A stretch of 64,000 nt of DNA, from contig NZ_JAHXYW010000004.1 of assembly GCF_019969725.1 (NCBI RefSeq), forward strand, positions 62,001-126,000, written 5' to 3'. The position numbers and the translations under genes were made by a program. Below are positions 56,355 to 64,000 of the stretch, piece after piece. This DNA is from Neobacillus bataviensis. Lineage in GTDB: Bacteria > Bacillota > Bacilli > Bacillales_B > DSM-18226. Position 1 is the stretch's first letter. Every line of letters begins with the position of its first letter. Below the pieces are notes generated by a model. That model had not been told where the DNA came from and searched no databases. It saw nothing but the letters and a program-made list of their open reading frames with translations.

Positions 56355-57332
56355 ATGTCTAGAAAAGTGTTGGTATTAGGAGAAGTTCGTGACGGTTCAT
56401 TACGTAATGTATCTTTCGAAGCAGTGGCTGCAGCAAAAACGGTTGCAGAGGGCGGAGAAGTTGTTGGTGTTTTAGTTGGCGATGCTGTAAGCGCTTTAGG
56501 GGCAGAATTAGTACAATATGGTGCTGATCGCGTCGTGGTTGTGGAAGACGAAAAATTAAAGCAATATACTTCTGATGGTTATGCACAAGCCCTTTTAGCG
56601 GTTATTGACCAAGAAAATCCAGAAGGGTTGGTATTGGGTCATACAGCACTTGGAAAAGACCTTTCTCCAAGAATCGCTGGGAAGCTTCAATCTGGTCTTA
56701 TCTCGGATGCTACAGCTGTTGAAGTGGCTGGCGGCAATGTTGTATTTACAAGACCAATTTATTCAGGTAAAGCATTTGAAAAGAAAATTGTAACGGACGG
56801 CTTAATTTTTGCAACTGTGCGTCCAAATAACATCGCACCTTTAGCAAAAGATGAAAGCAGAAATGGTGACGTTGCTTCCCTTTCTGTTGAAATTAAAGAC
56901 CTTCGTGCGATTATCAAAGAAGTAGTACGTAAAGCAAGCGAAGGTGTTGACCTAAGCGAAGCTAAAGTGGTTATTTCAGGTGGACGCGGTGTGAAGAGTG
57001 CAGAAGGATTTGCCCCGCTTAAAGAATTAGCACAAGTTTTAGGAGGAGCAGTAGGAGCTTCCCGCGGTGCATGTGATGCTGAATATTGCGATTACTCCTT
57101 ACAAATCGGCCAAACTGGTAAGGTTGTAACGCCTGACCTTTATATCGCTTGCGGAATTTCCGGCGCGATTCAGCACTTAGCTGGTATGTCTAACTCTAAA
57201 GTAATCGTAGCGATCAACAAAGACCCTGAAGCAAACATCTTTAAGGTAGCTGATTACGGAATTGTTGGCGACTTATTCGAAGTTGTTCCATTATTAACTG
57301 AAGAGTTTAAAAAGCTTAAAGTTCATTCATAA
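56355..57332 (+). CDS. etfA: Electron transfer flavoprotein alpha subunit
   Basis: FAD-carrying partner of EtfB. 325 residues: KVLVLGEVRDGSLRNVSFEA, VLGHTALGKDLSPRIAGKL, and the FAD domain with VVISGGRGVKSAEGFAPLKELA, VGASRGACDAEY (Arg and Ser at the flavin), QIGQTGKVVTPDLYIACGISGAIQHLAGM and INKDPEANIFKVADYGIVGD. ATG 56355 with CAGGAGGG; a TTG at 56337 overlaps it. A terminator ends the cluster. Confidence 0.96.
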   Translation: MSRKVLVLGEVRDGSLRNVSFEAVAAAKTVAEGGEVVGVLVGDAVSALGAELVQYGADRVVVVEDEKLKQYTSDGYAQALLAVIDQENPEGLVLGHTALGKDLSPRIAGKLQSGLISDATAVEVAGGNVVFTRPIYSGKAFEKKIVTDGLIFATVRPNNIAPLAKDESRNGDVASLSVEIKDLRAIIKEVVRKASEGVDLSEAKVVISGGRGVKSAEGFAPLKELAQVLGGAVGASRGACDAEYCDYSLQIGQTGKVVTPDLYIACGISGAIQHLAGMSNSKVIVAINKDPEANIFKVADYGIVGDLFEVVPLLTEEFKKLKVHS

Positions 57333-57340
57333 TAATAAGG

Positions 57341-57365
57341 CGAGCGGAATGTTCCGCTCGTTTTT
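57341..57365 (+). terminator. Intrinsic terminator of the fad/etf cluster
   Basis: CGAGCGGAA (57341-57349) and TTCCGCTCG (57352-57360), then T5. Confidence 0.9.
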
Positions 57366-57454
57366 ATTAGCGAGTCAGATTATTAGCTTGAGAAAACAAA
57401 CGATGTTATACTTTCGGTAGTGATTCATTATTCATTAGGAGGGCAATATAAAAA

Positions 57455-57769
57455 ATGGCTATTTCACATTTAACAGACCAAAACTTCTCGTCTGAAACAG
57501 GTTCAGGCCTTGTACTTGTAGATTTCTGGGCACCATGGTGCGGACCTTGCAAAATGATCGCTCCAGTTTTAGAAGAACTTGATTTAGATATGGGCGATAA
57601 AGTAAAAATCACGAAGCTTGATGTCGATGAAAATCCACAAACAGCTGCTAATTTTGGCGTTATGAGCATTCCAACCTTATTAGTATTCAAAAATGGCGAA
57701 GTTGTCGATAAAGTAGTTGGCTTCCAGCCAAAAGACGCGTTAGCAAGCGTATTAGAAAAGCACGTTTAA
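57455..57769 (+). CDS. trxA: Thioredoxin
   Basis: Cytosolic dithiol reductase. 104 residues with active site [19 protein letters not shown] (Cys-Gly-Pro-Cys), [27 protein letters not shown] with the cis-proline, and [14 protein letters not shown] 57455 with TAGGAGGGC. Own unit with terminator; a -10-like TATACT (57407-57412) lies upstream without a good -35. Confidence 0.98.
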   Translation: MAISHLTDQNFSSETGSGLVLVDFWAPWCGPCKMIAPVLEELDLDMGDKVKITKLDVDENPQTAANFGVMSIPTLLVFKNGEVVDKVVGFQPKDALASVLEKHV

Positions 57770-57778
57770 AATGAATAG

Positions 57779-57820
57779 ACCCTTGGTCAGAAATTTTCTG
57801 GCTAAGGGTTTTTATTTTTG
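57779..57820 (+). terminator. Intrinsic terminator of trxA
   Basis: ACCCTTGGTCAG pairs with CTGGCTAAGGGT (one or two mismatches), then T-rich. Confidence 0.85.
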
Positions 57821-57867
57821 TTAAAATTTTAAAGATAAATAAAAAAATGAAGCGAGGAGTGGCCGGA

Positions 57868-59640
57868 ATGAATGAAACCATTAAGCAAAAACTGACACTG
57901 CTGCCGGATCAGCCTGGCTGCTACTTAATGAAAGACCGTCAAGGAACAATCATTTATGTGGGGAAAGCTAAAATATTAAAGAACCGGGTCCGGTCTTATT
58001 TTACCGGATCACATGACGGAAAAACGCTCAGGCTTGTTCAGGAGATCGAAGACTTTGAATACATTGTCACCTCCTCTAATATAGAAGCACTCATTTTAGA
58101 ATTAAACCTAATTAAGAAATACGACCCAAAATATAATGTCATGCTTAAGGATGACAAAACCTATCCATTTATCAAGCTGACAGCCGAAAGACATCCGAAA
58201 CTGATTATCACCAGGAAAGTAAAAAAGGATAAAGGCAAATATTTCGGTCCTTATCCGAATGTTATGGCGGCTAATGAAACGAAAAAGCTTCTTGACCGGA
58301 TTTATCCTCTCCGTAAATGTGCGACACTTCCCGACCGGGTCTGCTTATATTATCATCTAGGACAATGCCTGGCACCATGTGTCAATGAGGTAACGGAACA
58401 ACAGTATAAAGAAATGACTGATGAAATTACCCGCTTTTTAAATGGCGGTTATAAGGAAATTAAAAAAGAATTAACCGAAAAAATGACCTTAGCGGCAGAA
58501 GAGCTGGATTTTGAAAGAGCGAAGGATTTCCGTGATAAAATCATCCATATTGAAACGATAATGGAAAAGCAAAAAATCACGATGACTGACTTTACCGACC
58601 GCGATGTATTCGGCTATGCGGTTGATAAAGGATGGATGTGCGTTCAGGTCTTTTTTGTGCGCCAAGGGAAGCTAATCGAACGAGACGTATCGATGTTCCC
58701 GATTTACAATGAACCTGAGGAAGAAATCCTCACATTTTTAGGACAATTTTACCAGAAGACAAACCATTTCAAACCCAAGGAAATTCTCATTCAGGATGAA
58801 GTCGACTTAAATATGGCAGAACAGCTTCTTGAAGTAAAAGTGTTGCAGCCGCAGCGGGGACAAAAAAAGGATCTCGTCAAAATGGCGATCAAAAATGCGA
58901 AAATTGCCTTAAATGAAAAGTTCTCGCTGATTGAAAAAGATGAGGAACGAACCATAAAGGCTGTGGAAAACCTTGGGGAACTTCTCGGAATTTATACGCC
59001 GCACCGCATCGAGGCCTTTGATAACTCTAATATCCAAGGAACCGATCCTGTTTCGGCAATGGTTGTGTTTACGGATGGTAAAGCAAACAAACGAGAATAT
59101 CGCAAATATAAGATTAAGTCAGTAAAAGGTCCCGATGATTATGAATCTATGAGGGAAGTAACTCGAAGAAGGTATTCAAGGGCGTTAAAGGAAGAGCTGC
59201 CGCTTCCTGATTTAATTATTATTGACGGCGGCAAGGGGCATGTGGAGGCCGTCAGGGATGTTTTAGAGAACGAGTTAGGGTTAGATATTCCCCTTTCTGG
59301 TCTGGTGAAGGATGAAAAGCACCGCACCTCCCAGCTTTTATATGGCAATCCATTAGAAATTGTCCCATTGCAACGGAATAGCCAGGAATTTTATCTGCTT
59401 CAAAGAATCCAAGACGAGGTTCACCGCTTTGCGATTACCTTCCATCGGCAAATCCGCGGCAAAAGTGCTTTCCAATCATTGCTCGATGATATTCCCGGAA
59501 TTGGCGAGAAACGGAAGAAATTATTGCTTAAGCAGTTTGGATCTGTGAAAAAAATGAAGGAAGCTGGACTTGAGGAATTTAGAGCAATTGGAATCCCTAA
59601 AGACGTAGCGGAAGAATTAATGAAAAAACTTCAGTCATAA
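57868..59640 (+). CDS. uvrC: Excinuclease ABC subunit C
   Basis: Makes both incisions in nucleotide excision repair. 590 residues: N-terminal GIY-YIG nuclease ([34 protein letters not shown]), UVR motif that binds UvrB ([15 protein letters not shown]), C-terminal RNase H-like endonuclease with [20 protein letters not shown] (Asp) and [12 protein letters not shown], and terminal helix-hairpin-helix pair ([29 protein letters not shown]). ATG 57868 with GAGGAGTGG; the earlier ATG 57847 overlaps it. Confidence 0.97.
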   Translation: MNETIKQKLTLLPDQPGCYLMKDRQGTIIYVGKAKILKNRVRSYFTGSHDGKTLRLVQEIEDFEYIVTSSNIEALILELNLIKKYDPKYNVMLKDDKTYPFIKLTAERHPKLIITRKVKKDKGKYFGPYPNVMAANETKKLLDRIYPLRKCATLPDRVCLYYHLGQCLAPCVNEVTEQQYKEMTDEITRFLNGGYKEIKKELTEKMTLAAEELDFERAKDFRDKIIHIETIMEKQKITMTDFTDRDVFGYAVDKGWMCVQVFFVRQGKLIERDVSMFPIYNEPEEEILTFLGQFYQKTNHFKPKEILIQDEVDLNMAEQLLEVKVLQPQRGQKKDLVKMAIKNAKIALNEKFSLIEKDEERTIKAVENLGELLGIYTPHRIEAFDNSNIQGTDPVSAMVVFTDGKANKREYRKYKIKSVKGPDDYESMREVTRRRYSRALKEELPLPDLIIIDGGKGHVEAVRDVLENELGLDIPLSGLVKDEKHRTSQLLYGNPLEIVPLQRNSQEFYLLQRIQDEVHRFAITFHRQIRGKSAFQSLLDDIPGIGEKRKKLLLKQFGSVKKMKEAGLEEFRAIGIPKDVAEELMKKLQS

Positions 59641-59643
59641 GGA

Positions 59644-59672
59644 TTGTCAGAGTAATATTATCATGCTATAAT
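59644..59672 (+). promoter_or_regulatory. Candidate SigA promoter of lysC
   Basis: TTGTCA (59644-59649) and TATAAT (59667-59672), 17-bp spacer, 39 bp before the lysine riboswitch. Confidence 0.75.
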
Positions 59673-59710
59673 AAGTGAAAATTTAATTTACTGTCACTTT
59701 TACGTACTAA

Positions 59711-59950
59711 AGTGAAGGTAGAGGTGCGAGCTTCAAAAGTAAGGGTTCTGAGAAGGATGAGCTTCCATGACGAGCCTTGAAAGGGGATGTTCGCCGAAGT
59801 GAAGAAAGTCTCATTTCTTTCTTTGCTGGTCCTGTATTTAATAAATGCCGGATTGTCAAGGCTATTGTCTTGGAGAGCTATCTTACATTGTAGGCGCAAG
59901 ATTTTTTTGTGTTTATTAAGCAATGAGATACTCTCTCATTGCTTTTTTTA
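59711..59950 (+). ncRNA. Lysine riboswitch (L-box) of lysC
   Basis: Core motifs AGAGGTGCGA, AAAAGTAAGGG, GAAAGGGGATG and TTCGCCGAAGT are in order; P1 forms from GTGAAGGTAG (59711-59720) with CTATCTTAC (59878-59886). A terminator hairpin follows, AAGCAATGAGA (about 59918-59928) with TCTCATTGCTT (59934-59944) and T-run. Lysine binding would favour termination. This and the promoter fill the 361-bp gap between uvrC and lysC. Confidence 0.93.
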
Positions 59951-60001
59951 TTTTTTCCAGGGAAAACTATAGCAATCATTTGAAAGTAGGGGAAAACGAA
60001 C

Positions 60002-61219
60002 ATGGGGCTTATTGTACAAAAATTCGGGGGGACTTCCGTAGGAAGCGTCGAGAGAATTTTAAATGTAGCAGAATGTGTTAGAGAAGAAACCGAGCGGGGA
60101 AACAAGGTTGTTGTTGTCGTTTCGGCAATGGGAAAATCGACGGATCAGCTCGTCAGCTTAGCAAAGGAAATCTCCGCGCAGCCTAATAAGCGGGAAATGG
60201 ATATGCTTCTTTCTACCGGGGAGCAGGTGACTATCGCGTTATTGAGCATGACTTTAAACCAAAAAGGCTTGGAGGCTGTTTCTTATACTGGCTGGCAAGC
60301 AGGAATCGTGACTGAACCTGTTCATGGAAATGCAAGAATTTCAAAAATCAATACTCAGGCGATTGAAACCCAGCTTAATGATGGGAAGGTGGTCATTGTT
60401 GCCGGCTTCCAAGGAATTACCGAAGAAGGTGAAATCACCACTCTCGGACGCGGCGGCTCTGACACGACCGCAGTGGCTTTAGCTGCTGCTTTAAAAGCCG
60501 ATAAGTGTGATATTTATACGGATGTTACCGGAGTATTCACAACGGATCCTAGGTATGTGAAAAACGCTCGTAAATTATTATCCGTGTCTTATGATGAAAT
60601 GCTTGAGCTTGCTAATTTAGGAGCAGGTGTGCTGCACCCTAGAGCAGTAGAGTTTGCCAAGAACTATAATGTCCGATTAGAAGTTCGTTCTAGTATGGAG
60701 AAAATTGAAGGAACAGTAATTGAGGGGGAAGCTACAATGGAACAAAACTTAGTCGTCCGCGGAGTCGCATTTGAAGATGAAATTACACGGGTAACCGTTT
60801 TAGGACTTAAAAATTCATTAACAAGTCTTTCTACAATTTTTACAACACTTGCACAGAATCACATTAATGTCGATATTATCATTCAAAGTACAACCGAAGC
60901 TGGTACAGCCAATTTGTCATTCTCTATCCACACAAACGATTGGGTTGATACGTTAAAAGTCCTAGAAAACAATAAGGCAAGCCTTGGATATGAGCAGCTT
61001 GATGCTGAGAATAAACTAGCCAAAGTATCAATTGTAGGTTCTGGCATGATTTCCAATCCTGGAGTGGCCGCACAAATGTTTGCAGTATTAGCTGAGAACA
61101 ATATTGCTGTTAAAATGGTCAGCACATCTGAGATAAAAGTTTCAGCAGTTGTAGAAGAGAAAAATATGCTGAAAGCGGTAGAAGTATTGCACGACGCATT
61201 TGAACTTGGGAATAACTAA
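60002..61219 (+). CDS. lysC: Aspartokinase (lysine-sensitive type), alpha subunit
   Basis: First step of the Asp-family amino acids, phosphorylating aspartate. 405 residues: kinase domain with IVQKFGGTSVGSVERI, FQGITEEGEITTLGRGGSDTTAVALA and YTDVTGVFTTDPR; two C-terminal ACT domains with VSIVGSGMISNPGVAAQMFAVLAENNIAVKMVSTSEIKVS. ATG 60002. An internal in-frame start with its own Shine-Dalgarno (60737) makes the beta subunit. Lysine riboswitch upstream; the gene is monocistronic. Confidence 0.96.
   Translation: MGLIVQKFGGTSVGSVERILNVAECVREETERGNKVVVVVSAMGKSTDQLVSLAKEISAQPNKREMDMLLSTGEQVTIALLSMTLNQKGLEAVSYTGWQAGIVTEPVHGNARISKINTQAIETQLNDGKVVIVAGFQGITEEGEITTLGRGGSDTTAVALAAALKADKCDIYTDVTGVFTTDPRYVKNARKLLSVSYDEMLELANLGAGVLHPRAVEFAKNYNVRLEVRSSMEKIEGTVIEGEATMEQNLVVRGVAFEDEITRVTVLGLKNSLTSLSTIFTTLAQNHINVDIIIQSTTEAGTANLSFSIHTNDWVDTLKVLENNKASLGYEQLDAENKLAKVSIVGSGMISNPGVAAQMFAVLAENNIAVKMVSTSEIKVSAVVEEKNMLKAVEVLHDAFELGNN
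60737..61219 (+). CDS. lysC: Aspartokinase beta subunit, from internal start
   Basis: In B. subtilis aspartokinase II the beta chain is translated in frame from inside lysC. Here ATG 60737 (MEQNLVVRGVAFEDEITRV) follows TGAGGGGGAAGC, a strong internal Shine-Dalgarno about seven bases away. The 160-residue product carries both ACT domains. Confidence 0.8.
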   Translation: MEQNLVVRGVAFEDEITRVTVLGLKNSLTSLSTIFTTLAQNHINVDIIIQSTTEAGTANLSFSIHTNDWVDTLKVLENNKASLGYEQLDAENKLAKVSIVGSGMISNPGVAAQMFAVLAENNIAVKMVSTSEIKVSAVVEEKNMLKAVEVLHDAFELGNN

Positions 61220-61220
61220 A

Positions 61221-61263
61221 AAATAGTGAAAGGCACCTCAATGGAGTGTGCCTTTCACTATTT
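61221..61263. terminator. Bidirectional intrinsic terminator between lysC and yslB
   Basis: AAATAGTGAAAGGCAC (61221-61236) and GTGCCTTTCACTATTT (61248-61263) form a perfect 16-bp stem with an 11-base loop. The T-tracts are short and lie within the arms. The yslB stop overlaps its end. Confidence 0.85.
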
Positions 61264-61714
61264 AAATTGAATCTTTCTTATCCCATTTGACAGTGAAGCG
61301 GACGGTGTTGGATTTTTTGACTGGATGTTCGAAGGTTTCGGCTATGGCTTCCTTTTGCAGCTCGATTTGCTGGGCAAGGAATCCTGCTTCCAGCTGAAAA
61401 AAGTTTTCTGCTTTTGATTTGACACGGGACACTAGAAGTGGACTAGATAGTTCGAATTCTATCTCATTTTTATTTTCATGATTGATGGATAACTGTCCCC
61501 AGGAAGCATTGGCAAAAAATTCAACCATTTGACCATAATCGGATAAAGGAAATTTACGTGCTAGCCTTTTGCCCGCCCAATATAAAATTTCTGGCGTATC
61601 TTTTCCTAAAATCTCTGGCAAAAGAACTTCTCGGATCAGTTCATAACCGAAGGTAGATATGGTTCTTGGTTCTTCAATAGGTTGTTTGAATTCTACGACT
61701 GTACTATCTTTCAC
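61262..61714 (-). CDS. yslB: DUF2507 protein YslB
   Basis: 150 residues: STFGYELIREVLLPEILGKDTPEILYWAGKRLARKFPL is the family's helical N-terminal signature, and LVSRVKSKAENFFQLEAGFLAQQIELQ follows. Position between lysC and sdhC is as in B. subtilis. It resembles heme/metal-free V4R-like small domains; function is unknown. GTG 61714 with AGAGGGGAAAC upstream on this strand. Confidence 0.9.
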   Translation of the reverse strand: MKDSTVVEFKQPIEEPRTISTFGYELIREVLLPEILGKDTPEILYWAGKRLARKFPLSDYGQMVEFFANASWGQLSINHENKNEIEFELSSPLLVSRVKSKAENFFQLEAGFLAQQIELQKEAIAETFEHPVKKSNTVRFTVKWDKKDSI

Positions 61715-61780
61715 TTGTTTCCCCTCTTTCTATCATTCTATTATATACAAACTATGTTACAATTCAGTACCGTTTTTATA

Positions 61781-61795
61781 AAATAGCGCTTACAT
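61781..61795 (-). promoter_or_regulatory. Weak cre-like site upstream of sdhC
   Basis: AAATAGCGCTTACAT fits the minus-strand cre pattern with one mismatch. It lies in the 449-bp gap between divergent yslB and sdhC, nearer to yslB. Confidence 0.4.
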
Positions 61796-61943
61796 TTTGA
61801 AGGGATTTTTTGTTATATTACGATATTATCGCTCGTTTCCTATCATAATTATCATTTCCTAAAAATTTTATTTTCCAACCGTAAGATGTTGGAAATTTTA
61901 ATGTAAAAATCTAGATTATTTTTAAAATAAAACCAATCAAAAA

Positions 61944-61958
61944 TGAATGCGCTTTCAT
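61944..61958 (-). promoter_or_regulatory. Candidate cre site upstream of sdhC
   Basis: TGAATGCGCTTTCAT matches the cre consensus (read on the minus strand, ATGAAAGCGCATTCA) at all defined positions and is nearly palindromic. It is 68 bp upstream of the -35 of the sdhC promoter and beside TATAAT (61966-61971). Confidence 0.65.
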
Positions 61959-62025
61959 TGTCTATTATAATATCAATATATAATAAAAACTTTATTTTTT
62001 ACCAAAGATTTGTGTATCCGGTTTC

Positions 62026-62054
62026 TTGACGCTCTATGATGATGGGAGTAAAAT
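62026..62054 (+). promoter_or_regulatory. Candidate SigA promoter of sdhCA(B)
   Basis: TTGACG (62026-62031) and TAAAAT (62049-62054), 17-bp spacer; start near 62061. Confidence 0.7.
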
Positions 62055-62060
62055 GGACAT

Positions 62061-62079
62061 GTCACATTATTGTCACAAT
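62061..62079. promoter_or_regulatory. Palindrome and direct repeat at the sdhC start point
   Basis: ATTGTCACAAT (62069-62079) is palindromic and sits on the predicted +1 region; GTCACATTATTGTCACA also holds two GTCACA copies 11 bp apart. Possible operator; the regulator is not recognised. Confidence 0.4.
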
Positions 62080-62163
62080 GGTGCTAGGTTACATATTCTT
62101 TAAAAAGGATTGAAGAAAGGAAAGTACTTAACATCATTTTAAAAATTAAAAGGGGGTAAATGT

Positions 62164-62772
62164 ATGGCGAGTAATCGAGAGTTTTTTAATCGGAGATTGC
62201 ATTCATTGCTGGGAGTTATTCCTATCGGGATTTTTCTCATGCAGCACCTAGTAGTTAACCATTATGCAACAGTGGGAGTCGAGTCTTTCAATAAGGCTGC
62301 GAACTTTATGGGGAATCTTCCTTTCCGCTATGTCTTAGAGACAGTAATTATTTATTTACCATTGTTATTTCATGCAATTTATGGGCTTTATATTGCTTTT
62401 ACTGCCAAAAATAATACTAGCAGATTCGGATTTTTCAGAAACTGGATGTTCTTGCTGCAACGTGTCACAGGCGTAATCACGCTGATCTTTATTGCATGGC
62501 ATGTATGGGAGACTCGTGTTGCTGCCGCTTTTGGAAATGAAGTTAATTTTCAAATGATGCAGGATATTCTTTCTTCACCATTCATGTTTGGATTTTATAT
62601 TGTTGGGATTATTTCAGCTATTTTCCACTTTGCAAATGGTTTATGGTCATTCATGGTTAGCTGGGGCATCACTGTATCGCCACGTTCACAGGTTATTGCA
62701 ACATATGTGACAATCGTGATTTTCTTAGCACTTTCCTATGTTGGAATTTCAACTTTGTTAGCATTTGTATAA
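62164..62772 (+). CDS. sdhC: Succinate dehydrogenase cytochrome b558 subunit
   Basis: Membrane anchor binding two hemes and menaquinone. 202 residues with five membrane segments (about 12-30, 58-80, 95-115, 135-155, 175-198). Heme-ligand histidines are visible in MQHLVVNHYA, LLFHAIYGLY, IAWHVWET and IFHFANGLW. ATG 62164 with AAAAGGGGGTAA. The catalytic genes follow; in B. subtilis the order is sdhCAB. Confidence 0.96.
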   Translation: MASNREFFNRRLHSLLGVIPIGIFLMQHLVVNHYATVGVESFNKAANFMGNLPFRYVLETVIIYLPLLFHAIYGLYIAFTAKNNTSRFGFFRNWMFLLQRVTGVITLIFIAWHVWETRVAAAFGNEVNFQMMQDILSSPFMFGFYIVGIISAIFHFANGLWSFMVSWGITVSPRSQVIATYVTIVIFLALSYVGISTLLAFV

Positions 62773-62834
62773 TAGTTCACATTTACATTTGTTCGGAAAA
62801 AATAATTGGATTTTGGATTAAGGGAGTGAGTTAA

Positions 62835-64000
62835 ATGAGTAAAGGTAAGGTAGCCATAGTCGGCGGCGGTTTAGCAGGCTTAATGGCAACAATTAAGGTA
62901 GCGGAATCCGGAACACCAGTAGAATTGTTTTCGCTTGTTCCTGTTAAACGCTCTCACTCTGTTTGTGCCCAAGGCGGTATTAATGGAGCAGTAAATACAA
63001 AAGGTGAAGGTGACTCCCCGTGGATTCACTTTGACGATACTATTTATGGCGGAGATTTCTTAGCAAACCAGCCGCCTGTTAAGGCAATGTGCGATGCAGC
63101 ACCTGGAATCATCAATTTATTTGACCGGATGGGAGTTATGTTTAACCGTACCCCTGAAGGACTTTTAGATTTCCGTCGTTTCGGAGGTACACAGCACCAC
63201 CGTACAGCGTTTGCCGGTGCAACAACTGGCCAGCAGCTTCTCTACGCATTGGACGAGCAGGTTCGCCGTTTTGAAGTAGATGGATTAGTAACCAAGTACG
63301 AGGGCTGGGAATTCTTAGGAGCAGTAATCGATGACGAAGGCACTTGCCGCGGACTTGTTGCTCAAGACCTAAAAACAATGGAAATCCGTTCTTTTGCCGC
63401 TGATGCCGTCATTATGGCATCTGGTGGACCTGGAATTATTTTTGGAAAGTCAACGAACTCTGTAATTAACACTGGTTCAGCTGCTTCCATTGTTTATCAG
63501 CAAGGTGTTTATTATGCGAACGGTGAAATGATCCAAATTCATCCTACCGCTATTCCTGGCGATGACAAGCTTCGTCTTATGAGTGAATCAGCACGTGGTG
63601 AAGGCGGACGAGTTTGGACTTATAAAGATGGTAAGCCATGGTACTTCCTAGAGGAAAAATATCCTGCTTACGGAAACCTTGTACCACGTGATATCGCAAC
63701 ACGTGAAATTTTTGATGTGTGTGTAAATCAAAAATTGGGAGTTAACGGCGAAAATACAGTTTTCCTTGATCTTTCCCACAAGGATCCACACGAATTGGAT
63801 ATTAAACTAGGCGGGATCATCGAGATTTATGAAAAATTCATGGGTGATAATCCACGTAAAGTACCGATGAAAATTTTCCCTGCGGTTCACTATTCAATGG
63901 GCGGCTTATGGGTTGATTACGATCAAATGACTAATATCAAAGGTCTATTTGCAGCAGGTGAGTGTGATTATTCACAGCACGGCGCTAACCGTCTTGGAGC
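62835..64000 (+). CDS. sdhA: Succinate dehydrogenase flavoprotein subunit, 5' part (cut by window end)
   Basis: Oxidises succinate to fumarate with covalently bound FAD. The first 388 residues are in view, running off the window with no stop. FAD motif VAIVGGGLAGLMATIKVAES, the covalent FAD histidine region VCAQGGINGAVNTKGEGDSPWIHFDDT, substrate-site HRTAFAGATTGQQ and VHYSMGGLWVDY, and AAGECDYSQHGANRLGA at the edge. ATG 62835 with AGGGAGTGAG. The iron-sulfur gene sdhB would follow outside. Confidence 0.96.
   Translation, partial: MSKGKVAIVGGGLAGLMATIKVAESGTPVELFSLVPVKRSHSVCAQGGINGAVNTKGEGDSPWIHFDDTIYGGDFLANQPPVKAMCDAAPGIINLFDRMGVMFNRTPEGLLDFRRFGGTQHHRTAFAGATTGQQLLYALDEQVRRFEVDGLVTKYEGWEFLGAVIDDEGTCRGLVAQDLKTMEIRSFAADAVIMASGGPGIIFGKSTNSVINTGSAASIVYQQGVYYANGEMIQIHPTAIPGDDKLRLMSESARGEGGRVWTYKDGKPWYFLEEKYPAYGNLVPRDIATREIFDVCVNQKLGVNGENTVFLDLSHKDPHELDIKLGGIIEIYEKFMGDNPRKVPMKIFPAVHYSMGGLWVDYDQMTNIKGLFAAGECDYSQHGANRLG

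Overview
The window is a chromosomal segment of a low-GC, endospore-forming Bacillaceae bacterium. Gene order (dnaE-ytsJ-accDA-pfkA-pyk, citZ-icd-mdh-phoPR-polA-mutM-ytaF-coaE-gapB-speD-nrdR-dnaB-dnaI-ytxC-thrS-infC-rpmI-rplT, pheST-rnhC-zapA-cvpA-polX-mutS2-yshE-lcfA-fadR-fadB-etfBA-trxA-uvrC-lysC-yslB-sdhCA) follows the Bacillus subtilis backbone. Spore genes (ytvI, ytaF, ytxC, sspI, a ger operon), TTG/GTG/ATT starts and G-rich ribosome binding sites agree with this. The dispersed hairpin repeats and the extra genes suggest a Neobacillus/Mesobacillus-type genome; that placement is inference.

Layout. 1-7.4 kb: end of dnaE, malic enzyme, a GntR regulator, acetyl-CoA carboxylase carboxyltransferase (accDA), pfkA and pyk. 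The same 13-bp palindrome precedes malic enzyme-gntR and accDA, suggesting a local regulon. 7.4-13.5 kb: ytvI, ytwI, TCA genes citZ-icd-mdh (with a crowded citZ control region) and a MaoC-like hydratase. 13.5-19 kb: an accessory block inserted where B. subtilis has mdh next to phoP. It holds a six-unit 52-bp hairpin repeat array, a NERD-domain nuclease-like gene, a 42-codon ORF and a gerA/gerB/gerC germinant-receptor operon. 19-28 kb: phoPR (PhoR lacks its extracytoplasmic domain), polA, mutM, ytaF, coaE, gapB with two CcpN-type sites, and speD behind a structured leader. 28-38.8 kb: replication restart and initiation (nrdR, dnaB, dnaI), ytxC, T-box thrS, L20-leader infC-rpmI-rplT, ysdA, dUTPase, M42 peptidase and sspI. 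38.9-46.4 kb: rRNA methylase, T-box pheS, a large palindromic repeat, pheT, then a second NERD gene bracketed by two five-copy 21-bp-period arrays, a pterin dehydratase and rnhC. 46.5-64 kb: zapA, cvpA, polX, mutS2, yshE, the FadR fatty-acid degradation cluster, trxA, uvrC, lysine-riboswitch lysC, yslB and sdhC-sdhA (cut by the window end).

The core is central carbon flow (glycolysis, malate/pyruvate, TCA, gluconeogenesis, fatty acid synthesis and degradation) together with replication, translation and repair. Regulation is visible as T-boxes (Thr, Phe), an L-box, an L20 leader, cre-like sites, CcpN sites, a FadR box and the GntR palindrome.

Most interesting unexplained items: (1) a three-way-junction-like RNA leader before speD with a C-run complementary to its Shine-Dalgarno; (2) 21-bp-period TTCGCTGATAAA arrays bracketing one NERD gene, with a variant array downstream of ysdC, and a different compensating hairpin array beside the other NERD gene; (3) the paired GntR palindromes; (4) PhoR without a sensor loop. 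All calls were made by reading the sequence; no database search was run.
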